DNA of 56,893 nucleotides from Streptomyces sp. CBMA29 (GTDB lineage: Bacteria; Actinomycetota; Actinomycetes; Streptomycetales; Streptomycetaceae): assembly GCF_014596445.1 (NCBI RefSeq), contig NZ_MECL01000233.1:1-56893 (forward strand), in the 5' to 3' direction. The notes under the pieces are model-generated. The model had not been told where the DNA came from and did not search any database. It saw only the letters and a program-made list of their open reading frames with translations. Position numbers and translations under genes: made by a program. This document shows positions 14,375-22,333 of this stretch, piece after piece. The stretch's first letter is position 1; each line of letters opens with the position of its first letter.

Positions 14375-15795
14375 GCAAGAGCCCGTTCGATGGCATGAAG
14401 TACGGGCCTATCGGAGAGGCGGTTGCCAAGGCCGCTCCCGGTTCCGAAGCCGACCCCATCGGGATCTATGCGGCCGTCCTGGCGCTCTTCTCGTCCTCGC
14501 TCGGCGGCCGGGTCCTGATGGACTCCGGCCGGCCTGTGGTGGTGTGGACGGTGCTTGCGGGCAAAAGTGCTCTCGGTCGGAAGGGTTACGCACTGAACAC
14601 GGCGCGGAAGATTCTCAACCCGTCCATCGGAGCGTTCATCGACACTCACGCCTACTCGGGTATCTCTTCCGGTCCCTCCCTGGTCAACATGATGTGGCAA
14701 CAGGAGTTGGAGACGGCCGGGACCGAGGCAGGGACGGACGGCCGGACGCTCATCGTTGAGGAGGAGTGGGCGGCCCAGCTCCGACGCTCCAAGCGTGACG
14801 CCAACTTCTCCCAGCAGCTTCGTACCGCCTGGGACGGCAAGCCGGTCAGCAACACCACGAAGAAGGAGACGCAATACGTCTCCTCTCCACTCCTCGGGTT
14901 CCACGCCCACATCACTCCGGGGGAGTGGTCCCGGTACGTGGCTGGGTCCACCGCTGACGCCCTGGGCGGCAGCTACAACCGCATCCTCCCTGTGGTCGTT
15001 GAGCGGTCCAAGCTCTTGCCCTATGACCACGTGGCCACGGTGAAGGAGACCAAGGCACTCACGGCGGCCTACAAGTGGAGCCAACAGGAGACGCGTTACA
15101 TGACGTTCGCTCCGGAGGCCGGCCGGAGGTACGACGAGTTGCGGTCTGAGATTGAAGACCGGATGGCGGACATGCCCGAGCGGCTGTCGTGCTTCCTGGA
15201 GCGCTCGGCCGAACAGGTCACGCGGGTTGCTGCGGTCCTAACCGCGGCCGAGCGTAAGACGGTCATCACCAAGCGGGCGCTTGAGGCTGCTTGGGCTTTT
15301 GTGGCCTACAGCATGGTGAGCGTGGAGAAGCTGGTCAATGAAGCCGAGACTTCCACTCCTCGTATCGTCAAATCCCTACCGGATCTCATCAGGGAGAAGC
15401 TTGCGTTCCTCGGGGGCGAGGCGTCGTCCACGATGCTGCTGCGTTCGCTCGGTACACGGGTCAACGCCGCCGCCCTCAAGGTCTCGGTTCAGGACATGGA
15501 CGACGTGGAGACGTACCGTGCGCAGTCTGGCGGTCGCGGGGCTCCCTCGATCATGTACCGCCTGGTGAAGCCCGAGTCCGAGCCGGAAGCCAAGGCCAAG
15601 CCGGACGCTCCGGCAGTCGAGGAGATCGAGCACCAGGAGGAAGAGGCCAAGCCCAAGCGGACGACGCGTGCCCGGAAGGCTCCTGCCCGTCTGTCTGTGG
15701 TGGAAAAGCAGGCTCCGCCAGCCGCCAAGCGGGCGAGGCCGACAAAGAAGGTCACGGCTTCGGCCAATCCACTCGCTGACCTCTTGGCGCTGTAG
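14371..15795 (+). CDS. DUF3987-like DNA primase/helicase-type ATPase, 474 aa
   Basis: The N-terminal half follows the DUF3987 pattern: VVVWTVLAGKSALGRKGYAL is a degenerate P-loop, then AYSGISSGPSLVNMMWQ and TLIVEEEWAAQL (Walker B region), later GFHAHITPGEWSRY and SYNRILPVVV. Such proteins are found in phages and plasmids next to primases and are thought to act in replication. Residues ~400-474 are a low-complexity Lys/Arg/Ala/Glu tail. ATG at 14371 is ATGA-coupled to the Lsr2-N-like gene and the stop overlaps the next GTG. Confidence 0.7.
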   Translation: MSKSPFDGMKYGPIGEAVAKAAPGSEADPIGIYAAVLALFSSSLGGRVLMDSGRPVVVWTVLAGKSALGRKGYALNTARKILNPSIGAFIDTHAYSGISSGPSLVNMMWQQELETAGTEAGTDGRTLIVEEEWAAQLRRSKRDANFSQQLRTAWDGKPVSNTTKKETQYVSSPLLGFHAHITPGEWSRYVAGSTADALGGSYNRILPVVVERSKLLPYDHVATVKETKALTAAYKWSQQETRYMTFAPEAGRRYDELRSEIEDRMADMPERLSCFLERSAEQVTRVAAVLTAAERKTVITKRALEAAWAFVAYSMVSVEKLVNEAETSTPRIVKSLPDLIREKLAFLGGEASSTMLLRSLGTRVNAAALKVSVQDMDDVETYRAQSGGRGAPSIMYRLVKPESEPEAKAKPDAPAVEEIEHQEEEAKPKRTTRARKAPARLSVVEKQAPPAAKRARPTKKVTASANPLADLLAL

Positions 15796-17015
15796 TGCGA
15801 CACACCCTGAGAGAGCACGGCTCAGGGCGCTTTCAATGCACGAAGTGCCGGGCCGCATTCCTGAGTAAGGAGTCGGCCCGGCGCTCCGTCGAGCCCTGCC
15901 CCGAACACGAACGCGCCCACGGCCACAAGTACGAGCGTGAACACGTCCTGTACCCGTTCTCCTACGACCGAGGAGACGGGCACGGCCCGGACCGCCTCTG
16001 CGACGAACACGCCTGCACCGTGTGTGTGGGACACGACTGTGACTGTGACGTGTGCGAACTGCGCCTTACGGCTCCCGACTTGAATGTCTTCAAGGAAAAC
16101 CTTGACGGCAAATACCACTCGCTTTCACCAAACTGGACGGAGATAGACGCGATGAAGACCCTGGAAGAGATGGCGGTTGAGCTGAGCGTTGGCGCCAACG
16201 TGACGGCCAAGGGAGTGGACACCCGAGGCCATTCGGTCACCCGGACCGGGGTCCTGCTGGCGGAGCCGAAGAACGTCAAGGCACAGCGGAACGGTACGCC
16301 CACTGCCGCAGTGCGAGTGTCGGTTGGCACGTCGGGCGAGGACTCCACGGCACGGAGTACCTGGGTCACCCTCTTCCCTGACACGGGATCGGTCGAACTG
16401 GCGGAGGTCAACAGCGAGTGGCGGAATGAGCCCCTTGGCAACGTCCCAGGGGTCCGGGCTGGCAATCACGACATCCGGGTGTTGTTCGGCGGCAAGGGCG
16501 GCAAGCGTTCGGCTGAGCCTTCCATGAGCGAGCCGGCCGGAGTCACGTACACGGGGGACGGCAAGTACGAGGTCTGGGCGGCCGAGTCCGGCGACGTGCT
16601 TCACACATGCGCGCTGGCTGGTCGTGTGTGGTGGAAGCCGGTTCCGAAGGTGAGCGAGCCCGAGCAACAGGACCAGGTCGGCGCGGAGGCAGCGCCAGCC
16701 GTCGAGGCGACCGAGACGGTTGCCGCCTCTCGGCTGCCAGACGTGCGGGAGTGGGCACGAGCCCAGGGCTACCAGGTGTCGGACCGCGGAAGGGTTCCGG
16801 CCAAGGTGCAGGTTGCTTTCCAGATGGCATACCCCCAGGAGGCGGACGGAGGCTCGTTCCCTCCCGCCGCTGACATCCTGGCCCCGGAACCCGTGAAGAT
16901 GGTCGGTCAGGTTCCGGAGAACACCCTGTACATGGCGGAGCACGCCGACACGGAAGCGGCTCGGGCCTGGTGGCAGCGCCGCGTCGAGAGCTACAGCCAG
17001 CCGGTGACGGCGTGA
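15795..17015 (+). CDS. Multidomain zinc-finger protein with Lsr2-like C-terminal domain, 406 aa
   Basis: The N-terminus carries Cys/His groups (FQCTKCRAAF; CDEHACTVCVGHDCDCDVCE) that probably bind zinc. Residues ~120-250 are a beta-rich domain. Residues ~316-347 (DVREWARAQGYQVSDRGRVP) match the Lsr2 DNA-binding domain including its RGR motif. The GTG at 15795 overlaps the DUF3987-like stop. An in-frame ATG at 16152 with an upstream GGAG could be a second start giving a protein without the zinc region. Likely DNA-organising or silencing protein linked to replication. Confidence 0.65.
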   Translation: MRHTLREHGSGRFQCTKCRAAFLSKESARRSVEPCPEHERAHGHKYEREHVLYPFSYDRGDGHGPDRLCDEHACTVCVGHDCDCDVCELRLTAPDLNVFKENLDGKYHSLSPNWTEIDAMKTLEEMAVELSVGANVTAKGVDTRGHSVTRTGVLLAEPKNVKAQRNGTPTAAVRVSVGTSGEDSTARSTWVTLFPDTGSVELAEVNSEWRNEPLGNVPGVRAGNHDIRVLFGGKGGKRSAEPSMSEPAGVTYTGDGKYEVWAAESGDVLHTCALAGRVWWKPVPKVSEPEQQDQVGAEAAPAVEATETVAASRLPDVREWARAQGYQVSDRGRVPAKVQVAFQMAYPQEADGGSFPPAADILAPEPVKMVGQVPENTLYMAEHADTEAARAWWQRRVESYSQPVTA

Positions 17016-17116
17016 GCCCTGCGGCTATGCCGCAGCGGCGCCCGCTGGCCCGGTTCGTACAGGGTCGCTATGCCGCGGTGGTAGCCAAGTGGAACGACGG
17101 AGTGTGGAAGGACTGA
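17012..17116 (+). CDS. Small basic protein, 34 aa
   Basis: GTG at 17012 overlaps the stop of the Lsr2-domain gene (GTGA). The peptide begins MSPAAMPQRRPLARFVQGRY. Support is limited to coupling and codon use, so it may not be real. Confidence 0.35.
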   Translation: MSPAAMPQRRPLARFVQGRYAAVVAKWNDGVWKD

Positions 17117-17174
17117 GGGGTCTGTCGGCGGTGGACGATAATCTGGCTCCGCCAGAAGCAGAGGGGACAGGCCA

Positions 17175-17474
17175 GTGACAGCCAAGTACGCACAGACGGA
17201 AGAGTGGGCGCGAACCTTCGCCGACAACGGTGGGGTTGAGTACATCCCAATCGTGCGGGTTCGTGAGGGGGACACGCCAGGCACGCGCGTGATCCAGTAC
17301 CTCTTCGACCTGCTTCACAAGTTCGAGGTAAGCGTCCTCGCTATGAGGTGGCTGGACAAGGAACCCAAGATCAGCCTGCGCCTGTTCGTGCACGCGGAGA
17401 ACTGGTTGGCGCTCGAAGCGCAAGTGCCGGACTCGTGGTTCGAGCTGCCGGAAGGCAGCAAGGCTTCTGAGTGA
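17175..17474 (+). CDS. Hypothetical protein, 99 aa
   Basis: GTG at 17175 follows GAGGGGACAGGCCA, and a GATAAT element at 17137-17142 may be its -10. Small alpha/beta protein (RVIQYLFDLLHKFEVSVLAM; LRLFVHAENWLALEAQV). It is the last plus-strand gene before the bidirectional terminator and may have its own promoter. Family unknown. Confidence 0.62.
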   Translation: MTAKYAQTEEWARTFADNGGVEYIPIVRVREGDTPGTRVIQYLFDLLHKFEVSVLAMRWLDKEPKISLRLFVHAENWLALEAQVPDSWFELPEGSKASE

Positions 17475-17482
17475 TGGAAACA

Positions 17483-17523
17483 AAAAAGCCCGCCTCCCCT
17501 TCTTGGGGAGGCGGGCTTTTTTG
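17483..17523. terminator. Strong bidirectional terminator between the two arms
   Basis: AAAAAA, then GCCCGCCTCCCC (17489-17500), loop TTCTT, the exact complement (17506-17517) and TTTTTT. It ends both the plus-strand early operon and the minus-strand structural/lysis operon. Confidence 0.95.
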
Positions 17524-17578
17524 CATTGTCCATATTGGCATGGACATTATTTCTCTCACCGAGGCGTACCCCTACGCC

Positions 17579-17812
17579 TCAGACAGTGGGGTCCGGGGCA
17601 TCGGCCGGCACGCGAGTGGCCAGGGCCTCAGCCTGCTTGGCCCACTCGTTCCGCTGGGCTACCTCACCAACGCCGAGGGTCGCAGCCGCTAGACCTAGGA
17701 ACGCCTCCCACGGGACACCGGGGAACCGCGTCATCAGAAAGGGGACGACCGCGGCGAGGACAGCGAAAACGCGCACGCCGTGCGCCTTCAGAAATGCCAT
17801 GAGTGAATTCAT
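17579..17812 (-). CDS. Putative holin, 77 aa
   Basis: ATG at 17812 follows AAGGAG by 5 bases. Two hydrophobic stretches are visible: VRVFAVLAAVVPFLM and EAFLGLAAATLGVGEVA, followed by a charged tail. A small two-helix membrane protein directly after an endolysin gene is typical of phage holins, which permeabilise the membrane to release lysin. It is the last gene of the structural arm. Confidence 0.72.
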   Translation of the reverse strand: MNSLMAFLKAHGVRVFAVLAAVVPFLMTRFPGVPWEAFLGLAAATLGVGEVAQRNEWAKQAEALATRVPADAPDPTV

Positions 17813-17835
17813 TCATGCTCCTTGAAGAGAAGGGA

Positions 17836-18654
17836 TCAGACGTTAGGCACGTGGAGCTTGTCCCACGTGGTCTTACCGGGAGGCCATTCGGCCGACTTGC
17901 CGGAGAACTTGCACTTCCGCTGCCATGCCTCGTAGGACGCGATGTCACCGGAGCCGATGGTGTCCGGGTTGGTGCTCGTCTTGTAGTGGTTGCAGCCCTC
18001 GGCAATCAGCCGCTTACGCATCGCCAGGACCACAGGCGACTTGCGTCCCGTCTTGAACCAAGTCGCCCCCGGGAAAGGCTCATACGGAGGCTTCACCAGA
18101 GCGGTTGCCCACGCCTTCAGCGCAGCGCGATTAGAGAAGGCGGCCACGTCCTGATCAAGAGGCGTGGAGGTCCACTGGTCGAACAGCCATGGGGCCTTGA
18201 TGTCCGGGTGACCGGCGGACCCGTTGTACTGCGCGATCCAAAGACCGTCCTGGACGAACGAGGTCTTGTCCAGGGCCTTCCAGTCGGACGTGTTGGTGTA
18301 GAGGATCACCTTGTGCGTAGGCCGGAGCTTCTTTACGGCCTTGAGGAACGCGTCCTTCTCCGCGCCGGTCGCGTGCGTTCCGGCGGAGGTCCGCTCCCAG
18401 TCAACCGCCAGGATGTCACCGGCTACATTGCCGACCTTGGACACGAAATACTCGGCCTGCTGCTGAATGTTCCCGGGCCACAGGAAGTGGTAGTAGCCCA
18501 CGACCAGACCAGCGGAACGAGCACGCTGAGCATGCGCCGCCATGCGCGAGTCGGTCAGGGTGTGGCCCTCGGTCGCCTTGATGAATACGAAGTCGAGCCC
18601 GGTCGTGGACCAGGTAGCGGCCTGATAGTTGCTTACGTCGATACCCTTGATCAT
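17836..18654 (-). CDS. Endolysin, GH25 muramidase with C-terminal peptidoglycan-binding domain, 272 aa
   Basis: The GH25 lysozyme fold is clear: MIKGIDVSNYQ with Asp6, FIKATEG, GYYHFLWPG and the AVDWE motif (Asp85, Glu87) that forms the catalytic pair cleaving MurNAc-GlcNAc bonds. Residues ~200-272 (TGRKSPVVLAMRKRLIAEGC; DIASYEAWQRKCKFSG) form a peptidoglycan-binding domain common in Streptomyces phages. There is no signal peptide, so export needs the holin. ATG at 18654 follows AAGGAG and overlaps the upstream stop. Confidence 0.93.
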   Translation of the reverse strand: MIKGIDVSNYQAATWSTTGLDFVFIKATEGHTLTDSRMAAHAQRARSAGLVVGYYHFLWPGNIQQQAEYFVSKVGNVAGDILAVDWERTSAGTHATGAEKDAFLKAVKKLRPTHKVILYTNTSDWKALDKTSFVQDGLWIAQYNGSAGHPDIKAPWLFDQWTSTPLDQDVAAFSNRAALKAWATALVKPPYEPFPGATWFKTGRKSPVVLAMRKRLIAEGCNHYKTSTNPDTIGSGDIASYEAWQRKCKFSGKSAEWPPGKTTWDKLHVPNV

Positions 18655-18911
18655 GTGTTGCTCCTTATCCGAGCCGGATCGAGAGCAGTAAGCAACTCAA
18701 TGAGCCGCTGGTTCTCAGCTTCAATCCGTGTCAGTCGTTCCTTGATTTCCCGCATGTCTTCTGTAAGCCGGTCGGCGCGTGCCTTTTGTGCCGCGGCTTC
18801 TTCCTTCCAGACCTGAGCGGTATTGATGGACCATGCGGCCTTCAACATGACAAAGGCGGCCACTACCGAGGCCGCCGTACCTGCATATTCGAATACGCCT
18901 AGTGGGGTCAC
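18651..18911 (-). CDS. Membrane-anchored coiled-coil protein, possible second holin/antiholin, 86 aa
   Basis: GTG at 18911 overlaps the upstream TGA (GTGA) and its stop overlaps the endolysin ATG. The N-terminus has one transmembrane helix (YAGTAASVVAAFVMLKAAWS); the rest is a charged coiled coil (RADRLTEDMREIKERLTRIE). Location just before the endolysin and this topology match small lysis-cassette membrane proteins. Its exact role (holin, antiholin or anchor) cannot be decided. Confidence 0.65.
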   Translation of the reverse strand: MTPLGVFEYAGTAASVVAAFVMLKAAWSINTAQVWKEEAAAQKARADRLTEDMREIKERLTRIEAENQRLIELLTALDPARIRSNT

Positions 18912-19519
18912 GTGGGTACCTCGCCGATCCATCGCAACTCAATGAAAGAGCCGAGGGTGTAACCGGCGTCATTACCGCTTGCCCAGTTGTAGGCAGAGCC
19001 GTCCATGCGGCACGCAACCCGCACTATGTCCCCTGCGTTCAGCACCACCTCAGTCGCCTTGGCGCCTGAGTGGACGATGCTGCTCCAGTTGGTGAGAGGG
19101 ACGGTCACGAAGGCACCAGCCGCGACCGCCGTACCCGTGGCAGCCGTATTAACGGCCGCCATGAGGTAGCAGACCCGGGCAGCCGCCTGAGCGGTGACGG
19201 CCGCGATGGAACCACTGATAGCGAGCTTGTACCGGCCTGCCACAGGGGCCTTCACCCCGTCCACGACTCCGCCGGCCGAGGCATCAACCACGGCCATGGC
19301 CGGGTCACTGGCGTAGGAGTGCGCTGTTGAGCCCACGGGCGCGTAGTAGCAGAGCGAGGGTGATCCGGCGGCAAGGTTGCTGCGGGCCGATCCCTCCACC
19401 CGGACGGTTCCGGGGGACTTGCAGAGGAAGGTGTGCATATCCCGGACTCGGCGGTTCATGATGGCCGCGTTCACCAGTTCGCGGTGAGCCCACGTCTCAG
19501 GCGTTGGCGTAATAGGCAC
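18908..19519 (-). CDS. Minor tail / receptor-binding-like protein C, 203 aa
   Basis: The GTG at 19519 lies within the upstream gene, a 23-base overlap. The protein has an N-terminal helical segment (HRELVNAAIMNRRVRDMHTF) and a C-terminal beta domain with VKAPVAGRYKLAISG and a final ELRWIGE. It is the third of three paralogues (20135, 19497, 18908) sharing the order: short helix, beta domain with G-x-Y-x-I-x-F/I-S-G, terminal W/I-G motif. The fold suggests a C1q/TNF-like or fibre-tip domain that contacts the host surface. Confidence 0.65.
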   Translation of the reverse strand: MPITPTPETWAHRELVNAAIMNRRVRDMHTFLCKSPGTVRVEGSARSNLAAGSPSLCYYAPVGSTAHSYASDPAMAVVDASAGGVVDGVKAPVAGRYKLAISGSIAAVTAQAAARVCYLMAAVNTAATGTAVAAGAFVTVPLTNWSSIVHSGAKATEVVLNAGDIVRVACRMDGSAYNWASGNDAGYTLGSFIELRWIGEVPT

Positions 19520-20138
19520 TCGACATCCCTCCAATCCATTCCATTGAGATGAAGCTCTTTGTCGTGGTGTCCCCGGTGTATTGACTGTTCGCGCCTGCGA
19601 CGCCGACAGAAACGCTGTCGCCCTTCCAGAACGGCGCGACAACCGTGTATGACACGGCGTACTGGAAGGCGCTGGTCAGGGGGCTTCTGATGGGGCTCGT
19701 CGCGGCAAAGGGTCCGTAGGTGTTGCTCCAGTTGGCGTCAGTGGCGATGTTCTTTCCCATGCGGGAGTTATTGTTGTCGGATGCGGTCTTGGTGTAGAAC
19801 ATGCCAGAAAAAGTGATGGCATAGATTCCGTCAACCGGCGCCTTGACCGCGTGGACAAAGCCGTTGGCATCTGCCGTGGCCATCTGCCCGCCCGACGTAT
19901 CCCACTCGCGCGTGGGGTCGAGGCCGTCCTTCGGCATAGCAAAGTAGAACGAGGACCAACCCCCCGTGGTGGTCTGGTAGGCGGTCGAGTTTCCGTTCTG
20001 TTTCACCGAGAGACGACAACTCGGCGGATCGACAAGGAACCGGTGCACGTCTCGTACATACTCGTTCATGTCGTCGGCCGTGATCACGTTGCGGTCGGAC
20101 CACTTTCCCCCAGTGCTCGGGGGCTTGTTATACGTCAT
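19497..20138 (-). CDS. Minor tail / receptor-binding-like protein B, 213 aa
   Basis: ATG at 20138 follows GAGTAGGTGAGAAGCC and overlaps the upstream gene. N-terminal NVITADDMNEYVRDVHRFL matches the helical lead of its paralogues, and HAVKAPVDGIYAITFSGMFY plus FISMEWIGG match their beta domain. Proposed as a virion tip adhesin of the same family as its neighbours. Paralogues in tandem imply duplication and divergence, common for receptor-recognition proteins. Confidence 0.66.
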   Translation of the reverse strand: MTYNKPPSTGGKWSDRNVITADDMNEYVRDVHRFLVDPPSCRLSVKQNGNSTAYQTTTGGWSSFYFAMPKDGLDPTREWDTSGGQMATADANGFVHAVKAPVDGIYAITFSGMFYTKTASDNNNSRMGKNIATDANWSNTYGPFAATSPIRSPLTSAFQYAVSYTVVAPFWKGDSVSVGVAGANSQYTGDTTTKSFISMEWIGGMSSAYYANA

Positions 20139-20710
20139 GGCTTCTCACCTACTCTGCATAGGCAAAGGAACGAGGTCATCTCAGTGAACGAGTCGTGGCC
20201 CATTACCCATGTGGTTCCCGTACCGGTAACAGCGAGAGAAACAAAGTCGCCCTTGTTGAGGGGTACGGTTGCGGAACCGTTCCCGGATCGCTCCTCTGCC
20301 CAGGACCGGCCGAGTGCTGGGCGGCACAGGGCATTGGACGCCACGTTGGCGGCTGTCGTCTGATTGACCGCGAAGGCCGCAGCGCCATAGGTCAGGGCGG
20401 TACCGGACACAGCAGCTCGGATTACCGCAGAAAAACTGATCTCGTAGAGACCGTCTTCAGGTGCGACCATGCGGCTTGCATGGGTACCGAAGGCATTGTG
20501 AGTGGTATCAAAGGAGCCGTAACGTCCCTCACCTGTTGCCGGGAGGTCGAGAGGCACCAGAACCCAAGCGCCGCTGATATTGGCAGTTTGATTCGCTGCA
20601 AATGTTCGGTGGGCGGCTGGCTGCGCAATAAGCCGGTTAAGGTTGTCAACCAACTCAGTGTTCAAGTCGTCGGTCGATACGTAGGCGTCCATCCAAGTCT
20701 TGATTTGCAT
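20135..20710 (-). CDS. Minor tail / receptor-binding-like protein A, 191 aa
   Basis: ATG at 20710 is preceded by GGGG; GTG 20716, overlapping the upstream stop, is an alternative. It has AYVSTDDLNTELVDNLNRL at the N-terminus and ASRMVAPEDGLYEISFSAVI in the beta domain, matching paralogues B and C. It begins a run of three overlapping genes at the distal end of the tail module. Confidence 0.65.
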   Translation of the reverse strand: MQIKTWMDAYVSTDDLNTELVDNLNRLIAQPAAHRTFAANQTANISGAWVLVPLDLPATGEGRYGSFDTTHNAFGTHASRMVAPEDGLYEISFSAVIRAAVSGTALTYGAAAFAVNQTTAANVASNALCRPALGRSWAEERSGNGSATVPLNKGDFVSLAVTGTGTTWVMGHDSFTEMTSFLCLCRVGEKP

Positions 20711-20712
20711 TG

Positions 20713-21546
20713 TCACCCCAATCGCGTTGTGGAGCCGAGAACGGAAGCCGCAGAGTCACCGAGAATCCACGTTGCGAGCCCGTCCGACTTACCAGGGACC
20801 TGTATTAGGGCAACGACTGCCGTATCAACGGTTGTGTCTAGTTGAACGTTGCCCGGGGAGTTCCCCGCGCCAGGGGTGTCAGCGGCCAAGAGGCTGATTG
20901 ACTTAGTGCCGAACTTGCCGAGTACCGAGTCAAGCTCGTTGACGCCGCTGGGCCACGCATTTCCTGTCAGTGTGTTTGCCACGGTGAGAACCACGTACAA
21001 ATTGGTGAAATCCTGTGAGGCGGGTAGGTTAACCACTCTCGTGTTGTCCGTGCCTGTCATGGAGATCACAGGGTTGAGTGACGTGTTCGACACATCCCCG
21101 TTTCGGTAGACCAAATTCATGCACGCACTGTTGTCAGAATCCTGGGTGTTCCAAACGACTAAACTTCCCTTGGACGGCTCCCAGGGCCACACGGCGACGT
21201 GGAAGCGGATGCCGCTATGAATTGTGTAGAGAGTTGGGATGATCCCAGGAGGAGAGAGCAACCGCGGACTCTCGGCAGGCCCATCCTGCTGAGCGCAGAT
21301 TGACACTACGAAGTCGTTGGTCCGGATATAATCCGAGATGGCGCACGTGACTATGTCTGCTCCAGAGAAACTTGAAGTAGTGGAGTCCACGTATCCTGGG
21401 AACTCTTCTGGTGCCGGAGCCTCCGACATCCATTCCTGGTTGTCGTAGTACAGGGGGGACACCGCCACCCACGAGCCGTTCTTGTAAGCCTTCGGTACAG
21501 ACTTGACCCATGCCGTGCCGTTCCAGACGTTCACTGAATTAGCCAT
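20713..21546 (-). CDS. Minor tail protein, 277 aa
   Basis: The ATG at 21546 overlaps the upstream gene by 8 bases. The start MANSVNVWNGTAWVKSVPKA is the short N-WNG-AWV repeat common at the N-terminus of Streptomyces phage tail proteins. The rest is beta-rich. It probably attaches at the tail tip and presents a domain outward. Ligand unknown. Confidence 0.65.
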   Translation of the reverse strand: MANSVNVWNGTAWVKSVPKAYKNGSWVAVSPLYYDNQEWMSEAPAPEEFPGYVDSTTSSFSGADIVTCAISDYIRTNDFVVSICAQQDGPAESPRLLSPPGIIPTLYTIHSGIRFHVAVWPWEPSKGSLVVWNTQDSDNSACMNLVYRNGDVSNTSLNPVISMTGTDNTRVVNLPASQDFTNLYVVLTVANTLTGNAWPSGVNELDSVLGKFGTKSISLLAADTPGAGNSPGNVQLDTTVDTAVVALIQVPGKSDGLATWILGDSAASVLGSTTRLG

Positions 21547-22318
21547 ACTGAATCCACACATCCCCTGCCTGCGGACTGGCTGGCGCATTCGGCCCGGAGA
21601 AAACTCGGGCGCCACCGATATTAGAGGCGTTCACGGGGCCGGACGCGGTGACGCTGCTCTTGGTAACTACTGATCCATCACCCATCACTTGAAAGATCGC
21701 ATTGGTGCTCGTGGGGGAGGCTGACCCGTTGCTGACGTTGATAATCGGCTGCCCCGCTGAATATCCAGGGGCACCGATGGCGAGGCCGGTCCTCTGCCCC
21801 TTCGGATTGATGTAGATCGAGCCCGAGTTCTTGACCACGGTGTAAGCCGTGCCATCAGGGCCAACCAGCTTTAGGACATTGCCTGTGGTGTCGGTGGGCT
21901 CGGGAACCGTGACAGTCAGCCAGTCCAGAGCATTGGGGGAGTTTACGGCCCCGCCCCGAATGGGAAGGTAGTTGACGAGCTGTTCCGTGGTGAACGCCCG
22001 GTCTCCGTGAGGGTCGCTGGCCGCTTGGTGAGCCTCCAGGCGCTCCCCCACAGTGACGCTGACCAGCCCAATCTTTCCGTTGCCAAAGTCCGCCCAGACG
22101 CGCTCAAGGCCGTTCGGCCCATAGAACGGCGGGATGAATCCGCGGTTGTCGGCAACGAGCTGAACCAGGGGGGCTCCGTCCTGGTCGGTCAGGTCGAGGA
22201 GCTGGGTGGCCCCGCCGGACGGGCCAGACCACACGGTTCCGACAGCACCCGGTACACGGCGGCCGTCAACGTCTTCTGCCACGTCAGACGCAGTGCCACC
22301 AAAGAGATTTCGTGCCAT
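21539..22318 (-). CDS. Minor tail / tail fibre-like protein, 259 aa
   Basis: N-terminal ARNLFGGTASDVAEDVDGRR and LTDQDGAPLVQLVADNRGFI followed by FYGPNGLERVWADFGNG are typical of a conserved actinophage tail protein with collagen- or fibre-like C-terminal beta repeats (IGAPGYSAGQPIINVSNGSA; SPQAGDVWIQYG). ATG 22318 lies 15 bases downstream of the preceding stop. Likely part of a host-recognition fibre. Confidence 0.7.
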   Translation of the reverse strand: MARNLFGGTASDVAEDVDGRRVPGAVGTVWSGPSGGATQLLDLTDQDGAPLVQLVADNRGFIPPFYGPNGLERVWADFGNGKIGLVSVTVGERLEAHQAASDPHGDRAFTTEQLVNYLPIRGGAVNSPNALDWLTVTVPEPTDTTGNVLKLVGPDGTAYTVVKNSGSIYINPKGQRTGLAIGAPGYSAGQPIINVSNGSASPTSTNAIFQVMGDGSVVTKSSVTASGPVNASNIGGARVFSGPNAPASPQAGDVWIQYG

Positions 22319-22333
22319 AGGGCAACCTCCTAA

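Noticed and set aside
14173..15084. Long minus-strand open frame (303 codons) opposite the DUF3987-like gene
   Set aside because: It mirrors the codon pattern of the real gene in GC-rich DNA; no ribosome-binding site and no recognisable domain.
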